Assembly (NCBI RefSeq): GCF_002022275.1
Contig: NZ_MSDF01000007.1
Span: 20,379-84,378 of the forward strand
Direction: 5' to 3'
DNA: 64,000 nucleotides
DNA from: Pseudomonas fluorescens
GTDB taxonomy: Bacteria; Pseudomonadota; Gammaproteobacteria; Pseudomonadales; Pseudomonadaceae
The notes below the pieces were generated by a model. It saw only the letters and a program-made list of their open reading frames with translations. It had not been told where the DNA came from and ran no database searches. This document shows, piece after piece, positions 55,345-64,000 of the stretch. Numbering within the stretch: the stretch's first letter is position 1; each line of letters starts with the position of its first letter. Both the position numbers and the translations under genes were made by a program.

Positions 55345-57461
55345 ACAAATCGCAACTGGCAGTGCTGCTGCCGCTTCTCGGGTCGATAAGCGTCCCGGCC
55401 TGGGCAGATCAAACCGAGGCAACGCAGGAGGCGCCCGCCAACCTGCAGCTACAAGCCACCGTGGTGTCGGCCACGCGCAACGAAACCAGCATTGCGCAGA
55501 TCCCAGGGTCCGTGCAGGTGATCAACGAAGACCAAATCCGTCAGCAGGCCGCTGCCGGCCGCCGCGTTGCGGATATCCTCGGCCAATTGGTACCGGGCAT
55601 TGCCCCCTCCAGCGGCGGCATGAGCAACTTCGGCCAGACGCTGCGCGGGCGCAATACGCTGATCCTGATCGACGGCGTGTCCCAGAATGCCACGCGCGAC
55701 AACTTCCGCCAGCTCAACAGCGTGGCACCGGAAAGTATCGAGCGCATCGAAGTGATCTCCGGCGCCAGCAGCGTCTACGGCGCAGGCGCCTCAGGCGGCA
55801 TCATCAACATCATCACCAAGCGCAACAAAGGTGAAGACCTGGCGTTCAGCAGCAAAATCGGCATGACCACCGGCAACAACTTCAGCCACAAAGGGTTTTC
55901 CTACGACGCCTTCCAAAGCGCCACAGGCCGCAAGGGTCCGGTGGATTGGTACCTCTCGGGCAACACCGTGCAACGCAATGACCAGTTCGACGGCAACGGC
56001 AAACGCATTCCCCAGGACACGTCCCAGGGCAGCAACATGGACACCGACACCTACGACCTGCAAGGTCGCTTCGGCTACGAGCTGGATGACGACAAGAAGA
56101 TCAGCCTGTCGCTGCAAGACTACAAGGACGAGCAAGACACCCGTTACACCAAGAACCCACGCATCACCGACACCGCCGTCGCGGTAAAAGGCCTGGACCT
56201 GGACGACCAACCGTTCACCCATAACCAGGCGGTCAACCTCAACTACGCCGACAAGGATTTCTACGGCCAGGGTTTGCAGGTTGAAAGTTACTGGCGGCGT
56301 GCCGATGCACTGTTCTTCCCGGACCTGTCCCGGGGCCGCGCCGGGGTCTCAGACAACAATAGCGTGCAGGACGTGTATGGCCTGCGTGCAGCGATCGATA
56401 CGCAAATGCCGGACATCGGCCGAGCGACCGGCAACCTGGTCTGGGGCGCAGACTACGATCACGAAACCTCAAGCCAACGTGGCGACCAATACCGGGTCAA
56501 CGGCCTGAATTACACCAAGACCGGCACTACGTTCGAGCTCGGCCCGGACATCGCGACCACCACCAAAGCCATCTTTGGTCAGCTGTCCTACGACATCGAT
56601 GACTGGACCCTACGTGGTGGCGTACGCCGTGAATGGATCGAAAGCGAGGTTTCCGACAGCATCGCCTATGGCGAAATCGTCCAGACCGGCAATCGCGCGA
56701 CACTGCCGGGCGGCACGCTCAAATACGATGACACCCTCTACAACCTCGGTGCGGTGTATCACCTGAGTGAAAACCAGGACGTGTTCTTCAATTTCAGCCA
56801 GGGCTTTTCCCTGCCGGATATCCAACGCTTTCTGCGTGACGTAAACAGTAAGTACGACATTCAAAACCTGAATGCTCAGGCACTCAAAGTCGACAGCTAC
56901 GAGCTGGGCTGGCGTGGCACCTGGGACAAGTGGCTGGCTAACGTCACGGCGTATGAAAACACCTCCGACGTCACGCAGTTCTATGACGCCAATGACCGTG
57001 TGCTGCGTTTGGTCAACCAGAAAGAGCGCGTGCGCGGTATCGAAACCAGCCTGACGTACAACGTCACCGATCAATGGTCGGTCGGCGGTACCTACGCCTA
57101 TGCCAAAGGTGAAACGCGTCAGAACGGCCAATGGATCGACCTGCCCGCCACGCGCATCTCACCGGCCAAAACCACGGCCTTTGTCGGCTATGACCATGGC
57201 GACTACAGCATGCGCTTGCAGGGCATGCGCCTGGATGACTACGACGCAGCCTTTAAAGACAACAACGGCCGCGATATCAAAGGCTACACCCTGGCTGATT
57301 TGCTCGGTTCGGTCAGGCTGCCGGTCGGTCGTCTTGAAGGTGCGGTGTACAACCTTACCAACCGTAACTACCAGAACATGTTTGCCCAGGCCAATGCCCG
57401 TGCACCGTACCCGAACGCCGAAGGTCGTACGTTCAGCGTGAGTTACGCAGTGGATTGGTAA
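55341..57461 (+). CDS. TonB-dependent siderophore receptor
   Basis: A 706-aa outer-membrane receptor with a signal peptide ending VPAWA. A TonB-box-like ATVVSATR lies near residue 37. The plug (about 45-160) has SVQVINEDQIRQQ, GRNTLILIDGV and ERIEVISGASSVYGAGASGGIINIITK. A 22-strand barrel ends with a terminal aromatic (SYAVDW). It probably imports the ferric form of the siderophore made by the first gene of the operon. Confidence 0.94.
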   Translation: MNKSQLAVLLPLLGSISVPAWADQTEATQEAPANLQLQATVVSATRNETSIAQIPGSVQVINEDQIRQQAAAGRRVADILGQLVPGIAPSSGGMSNFGQTLRGRNTLILIDGVSQNATRDNFRQLNSVAPESIERIEVISGASSVYGAGASGGIINIITKRNKGEDLAFSSKIGMTTGNNFSHKGFSYDAFQSATGRKGPVDWYLSGNTVQRNDQFDGNGKRIPQDTSQGSNMDTDTYDLQGRFGYELDDDKKISLSLQDYKDEQDTRYTKNPRITDTAVAVKGLDLDDQPFTHNQAVNLNYADKDFYGQGLQVESYWRRADALFFPDLSRGRAGVSDNNSVQDVYGLRAAIDTQMPDIGRATGNLVWGADYDHETSSQRGDQYRVNGLNYTKTGTTFELGPDIATTTKAIFGQLSYDIDDWTLRGGVRREWIESEVSDSIAYGEIVQTGNRATLPGGTLKYDDTLYNLGAVYHLSENQDVFFNFSQGFSLPDIQRFLRDVNSKYDIQNLNAQALKVDSYELGWRGTWDKWLANVTAYENTSDVTQFYDANDRVLRLVNQKERVRGIETSLTYNVTDQWSVGGTYAYAKGETRQNGQWIDLPATRISPAKTTAFVGYDHGDYSMRLQGMRLDDYDAAFKDNNGRDIKGYTLADLLGSVRLPVGRLEGAVYNLTNRNYQNMFAQANARAPYPNAEGRTFSVSYAVDW

Positions 57462-57500
57462 GCGGTTTCGCTAAGCGAGAGAAAGGGTAAACCGTCACCT

Positions 57501-57606
57501 GTGGCGAGGGAGCTTGCTCCCGTTGGGCCGCGAAGCGGCCCCAGCTCTTTGTTTTAAAAGACTGGGACTGCTGCGCAGTCCAGCGGGAGCAAGCTCCCTC
57601 GCCACA
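57501..57606. repeat. REP-type inverted repeat (GTGGCGAG family)
   Basis: GTGGCGAGGGAGCTTGCTCCCG faces CGGGAGCAAGCTCCCTCGCCAC, with two inner hairpin arms between. It follows the receptor gene. Confidence 0.87.
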
Positions 57607-57668
57607 ATTACATTGTTTACCCTTGACTGAGGGGTATTACGGGAGGCACCACCGTTATTTCCAACGGT

Positions 57669-58214
57669 TTACCACATCAGATCGTCGGGGATCTGGTAGG
57701 CGGCGTACGGATCATCCTCATCCGGCACCTGGCTTTCGGTAAGGATGTTGAGCTGGATGATGCGCTCCGGGGAGCGCTCCTGAATCTTCAGCGCGGCTTC
57801 GCGCGGAATCACCTCGTAACCGCCGCCGTGGTGCACGATCGCCAGGGAGCCGTTGCTCAGCTTGTTGCGCATCAACGTGTTGACCGACAGGCGCTTGACC
57901 TTCTTGTCGTCCACGAAATTGTAGTAGTCCTCAGTCGTCAGCTTCGGCAGGCGCGAGGTTTCGATCAGTTGCTTAACCTGAGCGGTGCGAGCCTTGGCCT
58001 CGGCTTTTTCCTGCTGCTGACGGTTCAGTTCCTGGTCGCGCTTGATCTTCTCGGCCTTGGCTTCCTGGGCCAGGCGCGCCTGGGTGTCATCAGCTTCAAC
58101 CTGACCTTTGTGGACCAGGCGCTGCTGCTTCTGCTTGTCTTTGCCGACCTGCTTGGCCTGCTTCTGGTTGACCAGCCCTGCTTTGAGCAACTGGTCGCGA
58201 AGGGAAATGCTCAT
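57669..58214 (-). CDS. DUF2058 family protein
   Basis: A 181-aa highly charged protein. It opens with MSISLRDQLLKAGLVNQKQAKQ, followed by a Lys/Gln/Glu coiled coil (about 20-85). The DUF2058 domain includes YYNFVDDKKVKRLSVN and LAIVHHGGGYEVIPREAALKI. It is the last gene of the minus-strand relA-mazG group, 25 bp after mazG. A nucleic-acid-associated role has been suggested for the family; nothing here proves it. Confidence 0.85.
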   Translation of the reverse strand: MSISLRDQLLKAGLVNQKQAKQVGKDKQKQQRLVHKGQVEADDTQARLAQEAKAEKIKRDQELNRQQQEKAEAKARTAQVKQLIETSRLPKLTTEDYYNFVDDKKVKRLSVNTLMRNKLSNGSLAIVHHGGGYEVIPREAALKIQERSPERIIQLNILTESQVPDEDDPYAAYQIPDDLMW

Positions 58215-58239
58215 GGTGCTTACTCACTTAGGCAGCCGC

Positions 58240-59073
58240 TCAACCGCAGCTGGACATGTTCTTTTCCTGACGTTTGGCTTCGCCCCACAGGGCGTCCAAC
58301 TCTTCGAGGGTGCAATCTTCTATGGGACGACGGGTATCGCGCAATGCCTGTTCGATAAATCGGAAACGTCGTTCGAACTTGGCATTGGCGCCCCGCAACG
58401 CAGTTTCCGGGTCAACCTTGAGGTGACGGGCCAGGTTGACCGCTGCAAACAGCAGGTCACCGACCTCATCGGCGATGGCTGCCGAGTCGTTGTCAGCCAT
58501 GGCTTCGAGCACTTCATCCAGTTCTTCACGCACGTTGTCCACCACCGGCAACGCGGATGGCCAGTCGAAACCGACCTGGCTGGCGCGCTTTTGCAACTTG
58601 GCGGCACGCGACAGGGACGGCAAGGCAGTGGGCACATCGTCCAGCAGGGACAGTTGCTCCGGCGCGTCGGATTTTTCCGCACGCTCCTCGGCCTTGATCT
58701 GTTCCCAGCGTTCCTTGACCTGCTCTTCACTCAGTTGCGGGATATCCAACGGCGCATACAAATCGCCGGTGGGGAACACGTGGGGGTGGCGACGGATCAG
58801 CTTGCGCGTGATGCTGTCGATCACGCCTGCGAATTCGAAACGCCCTTCCTCCCGCGCCAGCTGGCTGTAATACACCACCTGGAACAACAGGTCGCCGAGT
58901 TCACCTTGCAGGTGATCAAAGTCGCCGCGCTCGATGGCGTCGGCGACTTCATAGGCTTCTTCGAGGGTATGCGGCACGATGGTGGTGTAGGTTTGCTTGA
59001 TGTCCCACGGGCACCCGTACTGCGGGTCGCGCAGGCGGCTCATCAGGTGGAGCAGGTCTTCAAGTGAATACAT
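58240..59073 (-). CDS. mazG: Nucleoside triphosphate pyrophosphohydrolase MazG
   Basis: A house-cleaning NTP pyrophosphatase. At 277 aa it has two MazG repeats: LRDPQYGCPWDIKQTY with ...EEAYEVADAIERGD...ELGDLLFQVVYYSQLA, and VREELDEVLEAM...DEVGDLLFAAVNLAR, each with the EExxE-ExxD metal signature. Start 59073 (MYSLEDLLHLM) is set by family fit; the longer frame is REP sequence. It follows relA, in line with the known pairing of MazG and stringent response genes. Confidence 0.95.
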   Translation of the reverse strand: MYSLEDLLHLMSRLRDPQYGCPWDIKQTYTTIVPHTLEEAYEVADAIERGDFDHLQGELGDLLFQVVYYSQLAREEGRFEFAGVIDSITRKLIRRHPHVFPTGDLYAPLDIPQLSEEQVKERWEQIKAEERAEKSDAPEQLSLLDDVPTALPSLSRAAKLQKRASQVGFDWPSALPVVDNVREELDEVLEAMADNDSAAIADEVGDLLFAAVNLARHLKVDPETALRGANAKFERRFRFIEQALRDTRRPIEDCTLEELDALWGEAKRQEKNMSSCG

Positions 59074-59112
59074 CAGTCTCTTTCCGCTGAAGTGGGAACG
59101 CTGAAGATCAAA

Positions 59113-59234
59113 TGTGGGAGCCGGGCTTGTGTGGGAGCTGGCTTGCCTGCGATAGCATCGCCGCAGTGCAACTGACACACCGAGTTGCCTGCATCGCAGG
59201 CAAGCCAGCTCCCACACAAGCCCGGCTCCCACAC
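59113..59234. repeat. REP cluster (GTGGGAGC family) between relA and mazG
   Basis: Two forward cores, one degenerate, face two inverted cores, one degenerate, forming a nested symmetrical set. It lies inside the transcription unit, not at its end. Confidence 0.87.
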
Positions 59235-59247
59235 TTTCAGATGGCCT

Positions 59248-61491
59248 TCATGGCGTGCGATTACGCCGCGTCTCAATGATGTTCGGCAACTGCGAAATGC
59301 GCCCCAGCAACCGGCCCAGCGCGTCCAGCCCCGGAATCTCGATGGTCAGGGACATCAACGCAGTATTGTCCTCTTTGTTCGAGCGGGTGTTGACCGCCAG
59401 TACGTTGATGCGCTCGTTGAGCAGCACTTGCGACACGTCCCGCAGCAAACCGGAACGGTCGTAGGCACGAATCACGATGTCCACCGGATAAGTGAGCACC
59501 GGTACCGGGCCCCAGCTGACCTGGATGATCCGCTCCGGCTCACGCCCACCGAGCTGCAGCACCGAGGCGCAATCCTGGCGGTGAATGCTCACGCCACGCC
59601 CCTGGGTGATGTAACCGACAATGGCATCGCCCGGCAACGGCTGGCAGCAGCCGGCCATTTGCGTCATCAGGTTGCCCACGCCCTGGATCTGGATATCGCC
59701 GCGTTTGCCCGGTTTGTAGCCGGTGGCTTTGCGTGGGATCAGTTCCAGCTGTTCGCTGCCGCGCTCCGGCTCGACCAGTTGTTGCGCCAGGTTGACCAGT
59801 TGCGCCAGGCGCAAATCGCCAGCACCGAGGGCGGCGAACATATCTTCGGCGATCTTCATGTTGGCCTTTTCGGCCAATTTGTCGAAGTCCACCTGCGGCA
59901 AGCCCAGACGTGCCAGTTCGCGTTCGAGCAAGGTTTTACCGGCCGCGACGTTCTGGTCACGCGCCTGCAATTTGAACCAGTGGACAATCTTCGCCCGCGC
60001 CCGCGAGGTGGTGATGTAGCCCAGGTTCGGGTTCAGCCAGTCGCGACTCGGCGTGCCGTGCTTGCTGGTGATGATCTCGACCTGTTCACCGGTCTGCAGG
60101 CTGTAGTTGAGCGGCACGATGCGCCCATTGATCTTGGCGCCCCGGCAGTTGTGGCCGATTTCGGTGTGCACGCGGTAGGCGAAGTCCAGCGGCGTGGAGC
60201 CTTTGGGCAAGTCGATGGCGTGGCCGTCGGGGGTGAAGATATAGACCCGGTCCGGCTCGATATCCACCCGCAGCTGTTCGGCGAGGCCGCCGATATCGCC
60301 CAGCTCTTCGTGCCATTCGAGCACTTGGCGCAGCCAGGAGATTTTCTCTTCGTACTGGTTGGACCCGGCCTTGACGTCGGTGCCCTTGTAACGCCAGTGC
60401 GCGCACACCCCAAGCTCGGCCTCTTCGTGCATGGCGTGGGTACGAATCTGCACCTCAAGCACCTTGCCCTCGGGGCCGATCACCGCAGTGTGAAGCGAGC
60501 GATAGCCGTTTTCCTTGGGGTTGGCGATGTAGTCGTCAAACTCCTTGGGAATGTGCCGCCACAAGGTGTGGACGATACCCAGCGCGGTGTAGCAGTCGCG
60601 CATTTCCGGTACCAGCACCCGCACGGCGCGCACGTCGTAGATCTGGCTGAAGGCCAGGCCTTTGCGCTGCATTTTGCGCCAGATGGAATAGATGTGTTTC
60701 GCGCGGCCGCTGATGTCGGCGTCCACACCGGTGGCCTGCAACTCGGAACGCAACTGGCCCATCACGTCGCTGATAAAGCGCTCGCGGTCGAGCCGCCGCT
60801 CGTGCAGCAACGTGGCAATTTGTTTGTATTGATCGGGTTCGAGGTAGCGGAAGGACAAGTCCTCCAGCTCCCACTTGATGTGGCCGATACCCAGGCGGTG
60901 CGCCAGCGGCGCGTAGATGTCGAACACCTCGCGGGCAACGCGGTTGCGCTTTTCGTCGTCGGCGGTTTTCACCGCACGGATCGCGCAGGTGCGTTCGGCC
61001 AGCTTGATCAGCGCGACGCGCACGTCGTCGACCATCGCCACCAGCATCTTGCGCAGGTTCTCGACCTGGCCCTGGGTGCCCAGCACCAGCGATTGACGCG
61101 GGCTGAGGCTGGCGCTGATGGCCGCCATACGCAGCACGCCGTCGATCAGCTTGGCGACCACGGCGCCAAAACGCTGGCCGACCATCGGCAGCTGGATATG
61201 CCCTTCGCGCACACCGCGATAGAGCACGGCGGCGATCAGCGAATCCTGATCGAGCTTGAGATCGGCGAGGATCTCGGCGATTTCCAACCCGGTGCGAAAG
61301 CTTGAAGTGCCTTCGGCCCACAGGTTCTTGGCCGCATTGTTTTGCTGCTCAGACTCACGAGCGAACTCGCAAGCTGCTTTCAAGGCTTCACGGTCCAGTG
61401 CCGGGTCGACACTGACGGCATGATCCAGCCATGCCTCGAGATTGATACTGCCGTCGGTGTTGATCGGCTGGTGCGCTCTCACCTGTACCAT
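59248..61491 (-). CDS. relA: GTP pyrophosphokinase RelA
   Basis: Ribosome-associated (p)ppGpp synthetase. The 747-aa product has a degenerate HD domain (LYRGVREG where SpoT has HDxxED) and hence no hydrolase. The synthetase domain has KEFDDYIANPKENGYRSLHT with the EXDD motif of monofunctional RelA, followed by TGS, zinc-finger-like CCQPLPGD and ACT domains (last about 80 residues). Start 61491 (MVQVRAHQPINTDG) is the usual pseudomonad RelA opening; 13 extra upstream codons are unlikely. Confidence 0.97.
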   Translation of the reverse strand: MVQVRAHQPINTDGSINLEAWLDHAVSVDPALDREALKAACEFARESEQQNNAAKNLWAEGTSSFRTGLEIAEILADLKLDQDSLIAAVLYRGVREGHIQLPMVGQRFGAVVAKLIDGVLRMAAISASLSPRQSLVLGTQGQVENLRKMLVAMVDDVRVALIKLAERTCAIRAVKTADDEKRNRVAREVFDIYAPLAHRLGIGHIKWELEDLSFRYLEPDQYKQIATLLHERRLDRERFISDVMGQLRSELQATGVDADISGRAKHIYSIWRKMQRKGLAFSQIYDVRAVRVLVPEMRDCYTALGIVHTLWRHIPKEFDDYIANPKENGYRSLHTAVIGPEGKVLEVQIRTHAMHEEAELGVCAHWRYKGTDVKAGSNQYEEKISWLRQVLEWHEELGDIGGLAEQLRVDIEPDRVYIFTPDGHAIDLPKGSTPLDFAYRVHTEIGHNCRGAKINGRIVPLNYSLQTGEQVEIITSKHGTPSRDWLNPNLGYITTSRARAKIVHWFKLQARDQNVAAGKTLLERELARLGLPQVDFDKLAEKANMKIAEDMFAALGAGDLRLAQLVNLAQQLVEPERGSEQLELIPRKATGYKPGKRGDIQIQGVGNLMTQMAGCCQPLPGDAIVGYITQGRGVSIHRQDCASVLQLGGREPERIIQVSWGPVPVLTYPVDIVIRAYDRSGLLRDVSQVLLNERINVLAVNTRSNKEDNTALMSLTIEIPGLDALGRLLGRISQLPNIIETRRNRTP

Positions 61492-61628
61492 CTTGCTTAC
61501 CTTCCCTACGACGCACCTTTGATGCGCCAAAAATCATCGCTGACCTGCTGCGTAACCTTAGGCTACGTAAAGCTCCCTGACAGGTCACAGCCCAGGAGAC
61601 TACAGGCCAGTCGGATTAAACGGGCATC

Positions 61629-62981
61629 CTAGCCCGCTTCAAATAACGCCATGGCCTCGACATGCGCTGTTTGCGGAAACATGTCGAGGATCCCGGCACG
61701 CTTTAGCCGGTAGCCTTGCTTGACCAACTCAACCGTATCCCGCGCCAGCGTTGCCGGGTTGCAGGACACATACACCAGGCGCTTGGCGCCAAGTGTGGCG
61801 AGCTCTCGCACAACCTCCAGGGCACCATCACGGGGTGGGTCCAAGAGTACCGCAGAAAAGCCCTGTTTGGCCCATTCCGCGTCGGTCAAAGGCTGGGACA
61901 AATCGGCCTGAAAAAACTGAACATTATGCAAATTGTTGCTGACGGCATTCAGTGCGGCGCGGTCGACCATGGCCTGCACGCCCTCTACCGCCACCACGTC
62001 ACGTGCCTGCTTGGCCAGCGGCAAGGCGAAATTGCCCAGCCCGCAAAACAAGTCCAACACGCGCTCTTCGGGTTGCGGCGCCAGCCACGCCAGGGCCTGG
62101 GCAACCATTGCCTCGTTGACCAAGGCGTTGACTTGCACAAAGTCTCCCGGGCGATAGGCCAGTTCCAGGTCCCACTGCTCCAACCGATAGCCCAACGCAG
62201 CCTCTGCGTTGACCGGTTCCGGCTGGCCCTCTCCATGCAGCCACAATTGTGCGTCATGGAACGTGCAAAATTCGTTAAGGATCAGCAGGTCCGCTTCGGA
62301 CAACGGCGCCATATGCCGCAACAACACGGCGATGGACGAGCCGCTGAACACTTCCACATGCCCCAGTGCCTGAGGTTTGCTCAAGCGGCGCAGCATGTTT
62401 GGCAAACGCTGCATGATCGGCTGCAAGGCCTGTACCAGCACTGGGCAATCGTCAATGGCGACGATGTCCTGACTGGCCACGGCGCGAAAACCGACTTCCA
62501 GATTTTTTGCCTTGGCATTCCAGCGCACCGCCACGCGGGCGCGGCGCCGGTAACCGAATTCAGGCCCACTTAAAGGTGCAGCCCACTCTTGCGGTTCGAC
62601 ACCGGCCACACGGGACAGTTGCTCCGCGAGCATGCGCTGTTTCAGTGCGAGTTGTTCGTCCTGGGGCAAGTGTTGCACGCTGCAACCGCCGCAGCGGCCA
62701 AAATGCGCACACGGCGCCGGACGGCGCAGTTCGCTGGCCTTGAAGACACGCTCGGTGCGGGCCTCGACCACTTTGCCATGGGCACCCAACACCCGCGCCT
62801 CAACCTCTTCACCGGCCAGCGCACCGTTCACGAACCAGGTGCGGCCTTCAAAAAACACGATGCCACGGCCGTCATTGGCCAGACGCTCGATGGTCAGGCG
62901 TTGTTTCTTGCCCACAGGAATCTGCGGGGCCCGGCTGCCGCCCGTCGGTTGGAAGCGCAGGCCTCTCTCGTGCTTGGCCAT
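61629..62981 (-). CDS. rlmD: 23S rRNA (uracil1939-C5)-methyltransferase
   Basis: A 450-aa enzyme (formerly RumA). It has an N-terminal TRAM domain ([18 protein letters not shown]), an iron-sulphur cluster motif [15 protein letters not shown], and the SAM-binding region [18 protein letters not shown]. The catalytic Cys is in [13 protein letters not shown]. Its ATG overlaps the cysM stop by one base. Confidence 0.96.
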   Translation of the reverse strand: MAKHERGLRFQPTGGSRAPQIPVGKKQRLTIERLANDGRGIVFFEGRTWFVNGALAGEEVEARVLGAHGKVVEARTERVFKASELRRPAPCAHFGRCGGCSVQHLPQDEQLALKQRMLAEQLSRVAGVEPQEWAAPLSGPEFGYRRRARVAVRWNAKAKNLEVGFRAVASQDIVAIDDCPVLVQALQPIMQRLPNMLRRLSKPQALGHVEVFSGSSIAVLLRHMAPLSEADLLILNEFCTFHDAQLWLHGEGQPEPVNAEAALGYRLEQWDLELAYRPGDFVQVNALVNEAMVAQALAWLAPQPEERVLDLFCGLGNFALPLAKQARDVVAVEGVQAMVDRAALNAVSNNLHNVQFFQADLSQPLTDAEWAKQGFSAVLLDPPRDGALEVVRELATLGAKRLVYVSCNPATLARDTVELVKQGYRLKRAGILDMFPQTAHVEAMALFEAG

Positions 62982-63883
62982 CAGTTGGGTTCGTCGAAAA
63001 TGCCGGTCGACAGGTAGCGGTCGCCTCGGTCACAGATGATCGCGACGATCACCGCGTTTTCCAGTTCCTTGGACAAACGCAACATACCGGCCACAGCGCC
63101 CCCGGAGGACACGCCGCAGAAGATGCCTTCTTCACGCGCCAGGCGACGGGTGGTGTCTTCAGCTTCACGCTGGGCCATATCGATGATGCGGTCCACGCGG
63201 GTCGCGTTGTAAATCTTCGGCAAATACTCTTCAGGCCAGCGGCGAATGCCAGGAATAGCCGCGCCTTCCATCGGTTGCAGGCCGACGATCTGGACGTCCG
63301 GGTTCTGCTCCTTGAGGTAGCGCGAGTTGCCCATGATGGTGCCGGTGGTGCCCATGGAGCTGACGAAATGGGTGATGGTGCCGCCGGTCTGGCGCCAGAT
63401 TTCCGGGCCGGTGCTGGTGTAATGCGCCTCAGGGTTATCGCCATTGGCGAACTGGTCCAGCACCACGCCACGGCCTTCGGCGGCCATGCGCTCGGCAAGA
63501 TCGCGCGCGCCTTCCATGCCTTCTTCCTGGGTGACCAGAATCAGCTGGGCGCCATAGGCGGTCATCGCGGCCTTGCGCTCGGCACTGCCGTTGTCGGGCA
63601 TGATCAGCACCATCTTGTAACCCTTGATTGCCGCGGCCATGGCCAGGGCGATCCCGGTGTTACCCGAGGTGGCTTCGATCAGGGTGTCGCCGGGCTTGAT
63701 CTGCCCGCGCAGCTCGGCGCGGGTGATCATCGACAGTGCCGGGCGGTCCTTGACGGAGCCGGCCGGGTTGTTCCCTTCGAGCTTGAGCAACAGGGTATTG
63801 CTGGTTTCACCCGCCATGCGTTGCAAGCGGACCAGGGGCGTGTTGCCGACGCAATCGGCGATTGTAGGGTACTGCAAGGTCAT
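62981..63883 (-). CDS. cysM: Cysteine synthase B
   Basis: A PLP enzyme making cysteine from O-acetylserine and sulphide or thiosulphate. At 300 aa it has PLP lysine K45 in [28 protein letters not shown], and [11 protein letters not shown]; its length and KDRPA context mark CysM rather than CysK. It is the first gene of the cysM-rlmD-(relA-mazG) set. About 117 bp remain to the window end with no gene seen. Confidence 0.96.
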   Translation of the reverse strand: MTLQYPTIADCVGNTPLVRLQRMAGETSNTLLLKLEGNNPAGSVKDRPALSMITRAELRGQIKPGDTLIEATSGNTGIALAMAAAIKGYKMVLIMPDNGSAERKAAMTAYGAQLILVTQEEGMEGARDLAERMAAEGRGVVLDQFANGDNPEAHYTSTGPEIWRQTGGTITHFVSSMGTTGTIMGNSRYLKEQNPDVQIVGLQPMEGAAIPGIRRWPEEYLPKIYNATRVDRIIDMAQREAEDTTRRLAREEGIFCGVSSGGAVAGMLRLSKELENAVIVAIICDRGDRYLSTGIFDEPN

Positions 63884-64000
63884 GGCGTATTCGCAATCCA
63901 GACTGCGGGGCGCACATCATACCGGGAAAGGCTGGCGGGCCATATCACGCAAAGTGTGGTGCTTATGGCTTTAAGGAATAAGTAGAGGGTGTGGTGGCTG

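Noticed and set aside
59185..61305. A 706-codon open frame antisense to relA
   Set aside because: It begins inside a REP cluster and lies entirely opposite relA, whose motifs are unambiguous.

Overview
The window looks like a chromosome segment of a Pseudomonas of the P. fluorescens group. Four things point there: GC-rich coding sequence; conserved gene sets in Pseudomonas order (flgFGHIJK; phhR/phhABC; fadL-like, gpx, MFS, marR, then the cob cluster; cysM-rlmD-relA-mazG); a TyrR-type regulator beside a bacterial phenylalanine hydroxylase; and many paired REP-type palindromes starting GTGGGAGC. No rRNA, tRNA, CRISPR array, transposase or prophage was seen. Species and synteny statements are from memory, not from a database search.

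Layout. 1-6.6 kb: flagellar rod, ring and hook-junction genes on the minus strand, from flgF down to a flgK cut by the left edge, behind a good sigma54 promoter. 6.9-11.2 kb: phhR, divergent from phhA-phhB-phhC (phenylalanine to tyrosine, cofactor recycling, transamination). 11.3-20.6 kb: an LpxH-like phosphoesterase, an AraC regulator, a DMT transporter, a SelT/W/H-like protein divergent from a PlpD-type secreted lipase, a MarR regulator, recQ, a YecA-type protein and a DUF454 membrane protein. 20.8-26.3 kb: a 1156-residue transporter-domain hybrid histidine kinase, rmuC and a small Sel1-like gene. 26.3-28.5 kb: small poorly known genes with long AT-richer non-coding stretches that carry DnaA-box-like sites and a leader with three inverted repeats. 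28.7-32.4 kb: a FadL-family porin convergent with a marR-MFS-39aa-gpx set.

32.4-42.2 kb: the late cobalamin pathway, cobO-cobB-bluB-cobD-cobC-cobQ then cobU-cobT-phosphatase-cobS. It is preceded by a cobalamin riboswitch. Most genes are joined by ATGA-type overlaps, but the set is split between cobQ and cobU by a 562-bp repeat island, and a REP pair has been read into the 3' end of cobB. 42.3-48.4 kb: a sorbosone-dehydrogenase-like lipoprotein, two tandem NlpC/P60 lipoproteins, hda, a PerM-type protein and a DUF2066 protein. 48.7-51.1 kb: purM-purN-DUF3108.

52.2-57.5 kb: a compact iron-uptake operon, consisting of one NIS (IucA/IucC) siderophore synthetase, one MFS exporter and one TonB-dependent receptor, with overlapping genes and a Fur-box-like site upstream. 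This minimal arrangement resembles rhizoferrin/legiobactin loci and is the best candidate here for an under-described system. 57.7-63.9 kb: cysM-rlmD-relA-mazG-DUF2058, with the stringent-response synthetase RelA.

Most coding assignments rest on clear family motifs. Starts were chosen from Shine-Dalgarno spacing, signal peptides and gene overlaps, and several disagree with the longest possible reading frame.
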